Shown here piece after piece: positions 1 through 6,924 of a stretch of DNA of 54,557 bases. Made by a program: the position numbers and the translations under genes. The notes below the pieces were generated by a model. The model searched no databases and was not told the DNA's origin. It saw only the letters and a list, made by a program, of their open reading frames with translations. Source of the DNA: an uncultured Collinsella sp. (GTDB taxonomy: Bacteria; Actinomycetota; Coriobacteriia; Coriobacteriales; Coriobacteriaceae); assembly GCA_900752215.1 (NCBI GenBank), contig CAADUO010000044.1:1-54557 (forward strand), read 5' to 3'. Numbering within the stretch: the stretch's first letter is position 1; every line of letters starts with the position of its first letter.

Positions 1-102
1 AGATCCAACAGTACCCAAAACAAGTGCCGCTGCCCCGCGATAGCCCCCCCAGCGATTTCCGGGTCCGGACATACGGATCTACCTGCTCATTTACAAATTC
101 GT

Positions 103-153
103 AAACTTTTTTGAAAAAAGTGCTTGCACAGTTCTCGAATCATAGGTTATTAT
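103..153 (+). promoter_or_regulatory. Stable-RNA promoter of tRNA-Leu
   Basis: A -35 box TTGCAC (124-129) and a -10 box TATTAT (148-153) are separated by 18 bases. Directly upstream lies an A/T-rich inverted repeat (about 104-120, TTTTTT-GAAAAAAG). The same arrangement stands in front of the tRNA-Gly genes at 3635 and 6148, so it is a common stable-RNA promoter type here. The palindrome could act as an UP element or a factor site; that role is inferred. Confidence 0.8.
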
Positions 154-210
154 CTTCCTCGTTGAACGCGCGGTTCCAACAAAACGAACCGTGAATCAAC
201 AACATAGCAT

Positions 211-300
211 GTCGGAGTGGCGGAATTGGCAGACGCGCTAGCTTGAGGTGCTAGTGACCGCTTTTTGGTCATGCGGGTTCAAGTCCCGCCTCCGACACCA
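211..300 (+). tRNA. tRNA-Leu (GAG)
   Basis: The acceptor stem GTCGGAG pairs with CTCCGAC, followed by an encoded ACCA end. The anticodon stem CTAGC/GCTAG holds the loop TTGAGGT, giving anticodon GAG, which reads CUC and CUU leucine codons. A long variable arm, as expected for a class II tRNA, and the T loop GGTTCAAGTCC are visible. It has its own promoter upstream and its own terminator just downstream. Confidence 0.95.
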
Positions 301-311
301 TCGCATTTGAG

Positions 312-334
312 AAGCCTCTTCGGAGGCTTTTTTG
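312..334 (+). terminator. Terminator after tRNA-Leu
   Basis: AAGCCTC and GAGGCTT form a stem around a TTCG tetraloop, followed by a T run. It ends the single-tRNA transcript before the phosphatase gene. Confidence 0.85.
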
Positions 335-359
335 TTACCGATAGACGGTGAGGTCCACG

Positions 360-2705
360 ATGGAAACGCTTGAACGCAACGAGTGGGCAGATGTTGCCCA
401 ACTGGTCGAGATCACGAGCGATGCTGTCATCATTTGCGAGCTCGACGGAACCATTCTGCATGTGAATAATCGCTTACTTGGCTTGATGTGCGAGGAACGT
501 GCCGACGTCATCGGTGGAGATGTTAAAGACGTCCTGTACTCGTCCGCTTTTGAACGTGCGACGGAACATCGTCTGCCATTTGAAACTGATGGCTCCGAGA
601 ACGAACTGATGCTCAAGCTGAGTGACGGCTCTTTTATCCCCGTCTTGGTTCGTGCGGGCTCCGTAACGCCTCCACGCATCTTTGGGCGCCGCGCACCACG
701 TGTCCTAGTGGCGCTTCACAGTATCGAGGAACAGTATTCTCACGACCGTCAACTTAAGCGTGCGTTATCGGAGCTTAGAGTGGCGAACAAGCGTCTCTCT
801 GGCACGCTCTCGGTCATTATGAGCACTGTGGGCTCCGATGAGTTACCCAGCCTGCTTGATACTGTTTTGAACCAGCTTGTAGGAACGCTCGATGCTTCGG
901 GTGCCGCTATCTATTTTTCTGAGAGCGGCGGTTTTAAGCTACGCGGTGTTTCCAAGGAGCTGTATGACAGCTACCTGCCTGAGTTTTTGCCGTATGGCGC
1001 TGGCATTCCGACGTATGTTCTTCGCGAGTCGCGTGCCTGTCGCTTGTCGATTCAACAGGACCTTGAGGGCGATAGGGCCGCCTCCGGTATGTTCATGGAC
1101 TTGGACAATCGTTCTAAGCACCTGTTGCGCGTGCAGGATATGCCTCCGTACCGCAGCGAGATTTGTCTTCCCGTTTTTTACGGTACGCAGATCCTTGGCG
1201 TGCTTGAAGTTGGTTGGAAACGCCCCCAGGCACCGCTCGCCCATGACGTTAATGTACTCGAGGTCATTTGCGATTACCTGTCTATCCAGCTGGTCGGCAT
1301 GGCATCGAGCCTTCGCTCTCGTCGTACGGCCGAGCTTGGCCGCTCGCTCAATGTCTTACGTGATGAGTTATTTACCTTTCTAGACGATTCCGCCGCGGCT
1401 ACTCAGGCGGTATCGTCCGAGATCTGCAATATGCTCAACTGCCATTTTTGCCCTGTTGAGTATGACGCCAGTCTGGACTCCTACGTCATAGATTTTGAAG
1501 GCGGCAGTCGCGTTGTTTTGCCGGACGATCCCGAGAAGCTTTTCTTTTCCACGACAACGCCAGCGGCACGTCTGGGGGCTGGCCCTGATGGCTTTGAGGC
1601 GTCTGTTTTGGGCGGCACGAGTGCCGAGGACCTTAAACACGTCCGTATAACTCGCGTTGACGAATCGATGCCTATGGGAGGCTGGCTTAGGGCACACGGT
1701 CTGCCTTGTCAAGGTCTCTACGTCGACTCCGGCATCGAGGCGGGGCGCCCGCGCTCTGAGGGTGATGGCAAGCACAGTAACGACGCGATTGTCCCTGCTT
1801 CTGTTGCGAAGAGACCGACAACGCGCGCGCTGCTGCTTCGTGATGGTAGCCAAGAGCCGATTGATGACCTTGAATATGACTACTTGGTGCACTTGGCGCA
1901 TGACTTTGAACTGATCTACGAAGGCGAATCTCAAAAGCGCGAGGAGCGCCATATCGCTCAGACGCTCCAGATCGGCATGAGAAATTCCCTGGGGGATGTT
2001 CCGGGTATCGCAACCGATTCGGTGTACCTGTCGGCCACGAACTCGGCGTTGGTCGGCGGCGATTTCTATACGCTCATCCGTCTTCCCGACGATTGCGCCG
2101 TCATGATTCTGGGTGATGTGTCTGGCAAAGGCATTGAGGCCGCATCGATGTCCGCGCTCGTCAAGACGGCCCTGACGGCATATGCCTGGGAGGGCGCTGG
2201 ACCGGCCCGCATGGCACGCTCTCTTAACAGTATGCTCATGGGCTTTTCGAGGGTCGAGACGTTCGTGACAGCCTTTATCGCCAAGATTGACCTTAAAGCC
2301 GGACGCGCAACGTATTGTTCGGCGGGCCATCCTCCGACCATGGTCATCAGGCCAGAGTCGATGCCGCTGGGTGGCGGCGAGACTCGTGGGGGAGAGGTCG
2401 AGCTGCTTGGATGCCAATCGGGCGTAATCGGTGCCTTTGAGAGCATGGTGTACGAGACAGGCGTGTTTACGTTCGCTCCTGGCGACATGCTCTTCATGTA
2501 TACGGATGGAACGATTGAGGCCCGCGACCGTACCGGAGCGTTCTTTGGCGAGCAGCGCTTGCGCGACCTTCTGCTTTCTGTTTCGGGGGAGGGCGTGTCG
2601 GGCATTTGCGGCAAGGTCTTGGGCGAGCTTGACCGATTTACCGAATCGGCGCTGGACGATGACATTGCATTGGTGTCCCTTGAGTTTTTACGGGGTCGTT
2701 CATAG
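360..2705 (+). CDS. PAS-GAF-SpoIIE serine phosphatase
   Basis: Predicted cytoplasmic PP2C-type protein serine phosphatase of about 781 aa with sensory domains. An N-terminal PAS-like domain (about 8-115) and a GAF-like domain (about 145-300) precede an unassigned linker and a C-terminal SpoIIE/PP2C domain (about 550-781). Metal-binding aspartates are seen in GGDFY (about 568), GDVSGKG (about 585), YTDGTIEAR (about 714) and DDDIALV (about 766). The frame opens at GTG 348, but ATG 360 follows GGTGAGG at a good distance and is preferred. The next gene encodes an STAS/HATPase protein, so the likely substrate is that phosphorylated STAS domain in a partner-switching module of RsbU/RsbV/RsbW logic. 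The input signal is unknown; no membrane segment is visible. Confidence 0.88.
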   Translation: METLERNEWADVAQLVEITSDAVIICELDGTILHVNNRLLGLMCEERADVIGGDVKDVLYSSAFERATEHRLPFETDGSENELMLKLSDGSFIPVLVRAGSVTPPRIFGRRAPRVLVALHSIEEQYSHDRQLKRALSELRVANKRLSGTLSVIMSTVGSDELPSLLDTVLNQLVGTLDASGAAIYFSESGGFKLRGVSKELYDSYLPEFLPYGAGIPTYVLRESRACRLSIQQDLEGDRAASGMFMDLDNRSKHLLRVQDMPPYRSEICLPVFYGTQILGVLEVGWKRPQAPLAHDVNVLEVICDYLSIQLVGMASSLRSRRTAELGRSLNVLRDELFTFLDDSAAATQAVSSEICNMLNCHFCPVEYDASLDSYVIDFEGGSRVVLPDDPEKLFFSTTTPAARLGAGPDGFEASVLGGTSAEDLKHVRITRVDESMPMGGWLRAHGLPCQGLYVDSGIEAGRPRSEGDGKHSNDAIVPASVAKRPTTRALLLRDGSQEPIDDLEYDYLVHLAHDFELIYEGESQKREERHIAQTLQIGMRNSLGDVPGIATDSVYLSATNSALVGGDFYTLIRLPDDCAVMILGDVSGKGIEAASMSALVKTALTAYAWEGAGPARMARSLNSMLMGFSRVETFVTAFIAKIDLKAGRATYCSAGHPPTMVIRPESMPLGGGETRGGEVELLGCQSGVIGAFESMVYETGVFTFAPGDMLFMYTDGTIEARDRTGAFFGEQRLRDLLLSVSGEGVSGICGKVLGELDRFTESALDDDIALVSLEFLRGRS

Positions 2706-2783
2706 ACGACGCTGGGCGGGCTGAATCCGTACGGTTGGGGAAACGAATGCATCGAGTGGGCTTTTTTGGGGAACCATGGTCGT

Positions 2784-3530
2784 ATGAATGAGTGGAATGA
2801 CATAGCGGTTTTGACGCCACCAGGCGATATCGACATCGCCACGGTGCCTGCGCTGCGTCGGCGGTTGGATGCTTTGAATGGCCGCGGCGTGCGTCGTGTC
2901 GTCATCAACTGTCAGGCTGTCAGCTTTATCGATTCGACGGGCTTGGCATTCCTGCTTATGCGCGCTCGTGAGCTCATGAGGCGAGAAGGCTTGCTTTCGC
3001 TCGTCAATGCATCAGGTGAAGTTGTTCGCTTTTTGGAGATTGCTCGTCTTGTCGATATCCTTCATGTCGCGGGGCCGGCACGGGAGTCTATTCCCGCTAT
3101 TCCGGTGGGGGAGCTGCCTCGCTGGAGTAAGAGCGTCGAGGTCCGTCAGGGTATCGAGAATCTTCCATACTACCGACATCGCATCGCCGAACTCCTTGAA
3201 TCGCTTCCGTTGCGCCGTGACGAGCGCTACGATGTCGCATTGGCGTCGGGGGAGGCGCTGGGTAATGCCTATGACCATGCGGGCGGTATCGGGTGCGTCC
3301 TGACGGTTCAAGCCTATGGCGATCGCGTTGTGGTTGAGGTGCTTGATCGAGGTGCCGGCTATTCTATCGATGAAACGAGCGAGCCGGTTGCATCTGAGGA
3401 ACGTGGCCGTGGTATCAAGCTTATGCGTATGCTCGTCGATAACGTGGAGGTTGCTCGTCGTACGGACGGCGCCGGCACGCGCGTGCAGATGGTGAAGCTG
3501 TTTAGCGGAGCGCTGGAATCGTGTGCCTAG
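2784..3530 (+). CDS. Fused STAS anti-anti-sigma and HATPase_c kinase protein
   Basis: A 248-aa protein joining two partner-switch modules that are normally separate. Residues about 1-100 are an STAS (RsbV/SpoIIAA-like) domain with the phospho-acceptor serine in IDSTGL (Ser51). Residues about 115-245 are an RsbW-type HATPase_c domain: N box with Glu157 and Asn161, G1 motif DRGAG (about 188-192) and G2 motif GRGIKLM (about 208-214). ATG 2784 is chosen because it begins the STAS fold; the frame is open from TTG 2766. It lies 78 bases after the SpoIIE phosphatase, which probably dephosphorylates Ser51. No sigma factor is adjacent, so the output target is unknown. The function of the fusion (self-inhibition, or a switch acting in trans) is inference. 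Confidence 0.85.
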   Translation: MNEWNDIAVLTPPGDIDIATVPALRRRLDALNGRGVRRVVINCQAVSFIDSTGLAFLLMRARELMRREGLLSLVNASGEVVRFLEIARLVDILHVAGPARESIPAIPVGELPRWSKSVEVRQGIENLPYYRHRIAELLESLPLRRDERYDVALASGEALGNAYDHAGGIGCVLTVQAYGDRVVVEVLDRGAGYSIDETSEPVASEERGRGIKLMRMLVDNVEVARRTDGAGTRVQMVKLFSGALESCA

Positions 3531-3573
3531 CCAATCGCTTAGCGCGTTTGGCTACTAAGAACATGCGGCAGAC

Positions 3574-3622
3574 AAGTTTTTTGAAAAAAGTACTTGCGTC
3601 TTTTGGACAACTCGCGTAAATT
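3574..3622 (+). promoter_or_regulatory. Stable-RNA promoter of the Gly-Cys-Gly tRNA cluster
   Basis: TTGCGT (3594-3599), 17 bases, then TAAATT (3617-3622). It is preceded by the TTTTTTGAAAAAAG palindrome, matching the element before tRNA-Leu. Confidence 0.75.
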
Positions 3623-3634
3623 AATAACCCGCAA

Positions 3635-3710
3635 GCGGACATGGCTCAGTTGGTAGAGCACAACCTTGCCAAGGTTGGGGTCGCGGGTTCGAGCCCCGTT
3701 GTCCGCTCCA
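3635..3710 (+). tRNA. tRNA-Gly (GCC), copy 1
   Basis: A 76-nt cloverleaf with acceptor GCGGACA/TGTCCGC, encoded CCA and anticodon loop TTGCCAA (anticodon GCC). It is identical in sequence to the copies at 3861 and 6148. Multiple copies probably match heavy use of GGC glycine codons in this GC-rich genome. Confidence 0.96.
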
Positions 3711-3720
3711 TTGCATTTCC

Positions 3721-3743
3721 GGACCGTTTAGTCGGTCCTTTTT
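3721..3743 (+). terminator. Terminator between tRNA-Gly and tRNA-Cys
   Basis: GGACCG and CGGTCC pair around TTTAGT, followed by TTTTT. It sits inside a tRNA cluster, so it may be partially read through. Confidence 0.7.
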
Positions 3744-3744
3744 C

Positions 3745-3818
3745 GGCGAAGTGGCCAAGTGGTAAGGCAGAGGCCTGCAAAGCCTTTACCCCCGGTTCGA
3801 ATCCGGGCTTCGCCTCCA
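3745..3818 (+). tRNA. tRNA-Cys (GCA)
   Basis: A 74-nt cloverleaf with acceptor GGCGAAG/CTTCGCC, CCA encoded, anticodon loop CTGCAAA (anticodon GCA) and T arm GGTTCGAATCC. It has no obvious promoter of its own. It starts two bases after the preceding hairpin and T run, so its expression depends on read-through or on processing of a longer transcript. Confidence 0.95.
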
Positions 3819-3827
3819 GGCAACATC

Positions 3828-3852
3828 CGGGCGCTCCGGCGCCCGTTTTGTT
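3828..3852 (+). terminator. Terminator after tRNA-Cys
   Basis: CGGGCGC and GCGCCCG form a stem around a TCCG tetraloop, followed by TTTTGTTTT. It is again placed between two tRNA genes. Confidence 0.75.
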
Positions 3853-3860
3853 TTACATAT

Positions 3861-3936
3861 GCGGACATGGCTCAGTTGGTAGAGCACAACCTTGCCAAGG
3901 TTGGGGTCGCGGGTTCGAGCCCCGTTGTCCGCTCCA
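3861..3936 (+). tRNA. tRNA-Gly (GCC), copy 2
   Basis: The same 76 bases as the copy at 3635, with anticodon GCC and an encoded CCA. It is the last tRNA of the Gly-Cys-Gly cluster. Confidence 0.96.
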
Positions 3937-3944
3937 ACTATCTT

Positions 3945-3972
3945 ACGCGGTTCTAACGAACCGCGTTTTTTG
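3945..3972 (+). terminator. Terminator of the tRNA cluster
   Basis: ACGCGGTT and AACCGCGT pair around a short loop, followed by a run of six T. Confidence 0.85.
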
Positions 3973-4272
3973 TTGACGCTGCGCGGGCCCCGGGCACCCC
4001 ATCTTGCCCCTCAATCGTCGGTCGCGTACATAAAGTGCGCTTCCCTCCTCTTTCGCGGCAACCTGGGGCACCCGGAGCCCGCTCGCTGTCGTGGCCGGGA
4101 AAGTGGGTCTTCCGTTCTTTTCACTAATCGGTCGATTCGTCCCAGGAGGCTTGAACCCGAGAGGGAGCGAGCGTTTTGGGACGTGGCTGTGGCGTTGTTT
4201 GTCGCGAATGTCCGCTTTGGGCGTATCATCGTGGGCATCTCGCATAACCTCGTTGCAAGGGAGATATGTCCC
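3973..4272 (+). other. Intergenic leader of the GH13 gene
   Basis: About 300 bases without a gene. The GH13 reading frame is open upstream through this stretch and into tRNA-Gly copy 2, but nothing in it looks like protein. TATCAT at 4224-4229 could be a -10 box; no convincing -35 box stands at a normal distance. No other structure is evident. Confidence 0.5.
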
Positions 4273-6006
4273 ATGGCTACAGAAAAGTCTTCTTCGCGCT
4301 CATGGATGTCCGATGCCGCGATCTATCAGATCTACCCGCGCTCGTTTAAGGATTCGACTGGTTCGGGTCTGGGCGATATCGCGGGCATTACCCAGCAGAT
4401 GGACTATCTTGAGCAGCTGGGTATCGAGGCTATCTGGCTGAGCCCGTTTTACCCATCGCCTCTTGTCGATGGTGGCTATGATGTGGCGGACTACTGCGAT
4501 GTCGACCCACGTCTCGGCTCGCTTGACGACTTCGATGACATGATCGCTGCGGCTCACGCGCGTGGCATCAAGGTCATCGTCGACATCGTGCCCAACCATT
4601 CATCCAACCAGCACCCCTGGTTCAAAGCCGCTCTTGCCGCCGGCCCCGGATCGCCCGAGCGCGCCCGTTATATCTTCCGCGATGGTCGCGGCGAGCACGG
4701 CGAGCTGCCTCCCACCAATTGGAATGCCAACTTTGGCGGCCCCGCCTGGACGCGTGTTGCGGACGGTCAGTGGTATCTGCACATGTTTACGCCCGAGCAG
4801 CCGGACTTTGACTGGTCATGCCCCGAGGTTCACGCGTTCTTTTGCGACGTCCTGGCGTTTTGGAGCGATCGAGGCGTCGATGGCTTTCGCATTGATGTGG
4901 CGCACGGTCTCGCCAAGGACCTCGACCGCGATGACCTCGACCGGTGGCATCTCGCCGAGGGTGATGACATGGTTGACGACGGCACCCATCCGCTGTGGGA
5001 CCGCAACGAGGTCCACGAGATCTATCGCGAGTGGCGTCGCGTGTTCGACCGCTATGATCCGCCGCGCAGCGCCGTTGCCGAGGCGTGGGTGCTGCCCGAG
5101 CGTCAGTATCTTTACGCGCGTCCCAGCGAGCTTGGTCAGACATTTAACTTTGAGTTCGCCAAGGCCACTTGGACCTATGATGACATGCACGCTGCAATCG
5201 AGGAGGGCTTGAAGGCGGCCATCGAATCCGATTCCGCCTCGACCTGGGTACTCTCCAACCACGACGTGCCGCGCGTGGCGACACGCTATGCCCTGCCGCA
5301 AATCAAGACGACGCGCTACCACCAGATTGCGCTCGACTGGCTCTTACGCGACGGGTCGTCTTATGACGAGGACCGTGAACTCGGCGAGCGCCGCGTGCGG
5401 GCGGCCCTTTTGCTTGAGCTGGCGCTTCCGGGCTCGGCATACGTGTATCAGGGTGAGGAGCTCGGTCTTTTTGAGGTGGCTGATATCCCGTGGGCTGCAC
5501 TCGAAGATCCCACTGCGACCAATACGCACGGACCGAAGCGCGAGAAGGGGCGCGACGGCTGTCGTGTGCCCCTGCCATGGGTAGCGGCGGACGATCCCGC
5601 GCAGGGCGGATCGTTTGGGTTTTCGCCGGCAGACGCCGATGCGGCGCCCCATCTGCCGCAGCCTGCATGGTTTTCCGATTTCGCTGTCGATAGGGAAGAA
5701 GCGGACCCGACATCGATGCTTGCGCTCTATCGTGACGCCCTCTGGCTGCGGCGCAAGCTGCGCGGGCGCGCCAACGATCTTGCGTGGCTCGATCTTGACG
5801 GGCGCACTGGCCTTGCGGATGGTGCCGAGGGCACTGAGGGCGGCGTCATCGCCTATCGCCGCGACAACGGCTGGGCGTGTGTGACGAACTTCGGTGCAGC
5901 GCCCGTGGAACTGCCGGCGGGCAGGGTCCTGCTCACCTCATCACCGCTTGCAGACGGCAGGCTCACGCAGGACGGCTCTGCCTGGATCATGCTCTCTGAG
6001 TTGTAG
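4273..6006 (+). CDS. GH13 alpha-glucosidase
   Basis: Cytoplasmic glycoside hydrolase family 13 enzyme of 577 aa, probably an exo-acting alpha-glucosidase or oligo-1,6-glucosidase on short alpha-glucans. The (beta/alpha)8 landmarks are AIYQIYPRSF (16-25), DIVPNH (about 104-109), GFRID with nucleophile Asp208, AEAW with acid/base Glu270, and SNHD (328-331). ATG 4273 follows AAGGGAG and starts just before the conserved N-terminus. No signal peptide is present. The early DGGYDVADY motif resembles the actinobacterial alpha-glucosidase subgroup. The exact substrate (maltose, isomaltose, sucrose, trehalose-6-phosphate) cannot be read from the sequence. It stands alone between tRNA loci. Confidence 0.9.
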   Translation: MATEKSSSRSWMSDAAIYQIYPRSFKDSTGSGLGDIAGITQQMDYLEQLGIEAIWLSPFYPSPLVDGGYDVADYCDVDPRLGSLDDFDDMIAAAHARGIKVIVDIVPNHSSNQHPWFKAALAAGPGSPERARYIFRDGRGEHGELPPTNWNANFGGPAWTRVADGQWYLHMFTPEQPDFDWSCPEVHAFFCDVLAFWSDRGVDGFRIDVAHGLAKDLDRDDLDRWHLAEGDDMVDDGTHPLWDRNEVHEIYREWRRVFDRYDPPRSAVAEAWVLPERQYLYARPSELGQTFNFEFAKATWTYDDMHAAIEEGLKAAIESDSASTWVLSNHDVPRVATRYALPQIKTTRYHQIALDWLLRDGSSYDEDRELGERRVRAALLLELALPGSAYVYQGEELGLFEVADIPWAALEDPTATNTHGPKREKGRDGCRVPLPWVAADDPAQGGSFGFSPADADAAPHLPQPAWFSDFAVDREEADPTSMLALYRDALWLRRKLRGRANDLAWLDLDGRTGLADGAEGTEGGVIAYRRDNGWACVTNFGAAPVELPAGRVLLTSSPLADGRLTQDGSAWIMLSEL

Positions 6007-6087
6007 GGGTATCTTGCAGCGAGTTTGCGTTTGCCTGCGCCTTCCGTGGTGGCTGATGTCTCCGCGAGGTTCGCGAGGGCGTTGCAA

Positions 6088-6135
6088 AACTTTTCAAAAA
6101 AAGTTCTTGCATAGGATGCGGGCATCACGTAAGAT
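6088..6135 (+). promoter_or_regulatory. Stable-RNA promoter of the Gly-Val tRNA pair
   Basis: TTGCAT (6107-6112), 17 bases, TAAGAT (6130-6135). It is preceded by an A/T palindrome (AAAACTTTTC-AAAAAAAGTT region) like those before the other tRNA loci. Confidence 0.75.
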
Positions 6136-6147
6136 TAATCCTCGTAA

Positions 6148-6223
6148 GCGGACATGGCTCAGTTGGTAGAGCACAACCTTGCCAAGGTTGGGGTCGCGGG
6201 TTCGAGCCCCGTTGTCCGCTCCA
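6148..6223 (+). tRNA. tRNA-Gly (GCC), copy 3
   Basis: Identical to the copies at 3635 and 3861, with anticodon GCC and an encoded CCA. It is separated from the next tRNA by three bases. Confidence 0.96.
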
Positions 6224-6226
6224 TTT

Positions 6227-6301
6227 GGGCGTTTAGCTCAGGGGGAGAGCGCTTCCCTGACACGGAAGAGGTCAGAAGTTCAAATCTTCTAACGCCCACC
6301 A
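6227..6301 (+). tRNA. tRNA-Val (GAC)
   Basis: A 75-nt cloverleaf with acceptor GGGCGTT/AACGCCC, anticodon stem CTTCC/GGAAG with loop CTGACAC (anticodon GAC), T arm GTTCAAATC and an encoded CCA. Confidence 0.95.
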
Positions 6302-6309
6302 AATGTTCG

Positions 6310-6346
6310 CAGCCCAGAGGCTATGTCCTCTGGGCTGTTTTGTTTT
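6310..6346 (+). terminator. Terminator after tRNA-Val
   Basis: CAGCCCAGAGG and CCTCTGGGCTG form an 11-bp stem followed by TTTTGTTTT. Confidence 0.88.
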
Positions 6347-6651
6347 ATGCCGCCAAATAAGCCACCAAATATTGATCCAAGGTCCGTAGGCGATGGTCTT
6401 CGCATCCCGTAGAGGTGCCGGCAGATTGCATACGTCCTGGCCGATCGTGACCGCAACATGTTGGTCAAGCACAATCTTTTGGATTCTTTTGGCGTGAGCG
6501 GCTTGGTTTTGGTAGGATTTGTCAGCGGCTTGACTAAGGGGGTTTTATAACTGCCATGCAGGTAGCCGTGTTGGTAACGTTTTACCGACTTGCCAAGAAC
6601 CCCTCATAATTAATGCGTCTGCAAAATGACCAATTGCTTTGACCTGCTGAA
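6347..6651 (+). other. Intergenic region before nrdD
   Basis: About 300 bases of lower-GC sequence between the tRNA-Val terminator and the nrdD control region. Only short overlapping frames without family resemblance are present, and no gene is supported. Confidence 0.5.
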
Positions 6652-6667
6652 ACACTATATGTTGTGT
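6652..6667 (+). promoter_or_regulatory. NrdR box
   Basis: ACACTATATGTTGTGT fits the NrdR consensus (acaCwAtATaTwGtgt) at all but one position. It touches a -35 box and lies about 260 bases before nrdD, where NrdR would repress ribonucleotide reductase when dATP is high. A degenerate second copy may start near 6686. nrdR itself is not in the window. Confidence 0.85.
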
Positions 6668-6697
6668 TTGAACTAAAAAAAGAATACAGGATATAGA
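6668..6697 (+). promoter_or_regulatory. Candidate nrdDG promoter
   Basis: TTGAAC (6668-6673), 18 bases, TATAGA (6692-6697), immediately downstream of the NrdR box. It leaves a 5' leader of roughly 220 bases before nrdD. Confidence 0.6.
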
Positions 6698-6924
6698 TGC
6701 GTCTTTGTCGTATGATAGATGGCGGACAGAGAACGAAGACCTTATTCGTCCCATTTGGACACGCCTTTGAGCCGCTTGATCGGCCGCGAGGATTGTCCGC
6801 ATGAGGACTTATGGTTTATCGAGTACACAGATTGCGCGACGGCGCCGCAAGACAGGGGCACGCCCTGCCGGGCATCGTTTGGCTCTGAAGCGCAATGAGG
6901 CTACGACGCGAAAGAGGCAAGAGG

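Noticed and set aside
3892..4272. Upstream extension of the GH13 frame to 3892
   Set aside because: It would translate tRNA-Gly copy 2 and its terminator; the conserved protein starts at 4273 with a ribosome-binding site.
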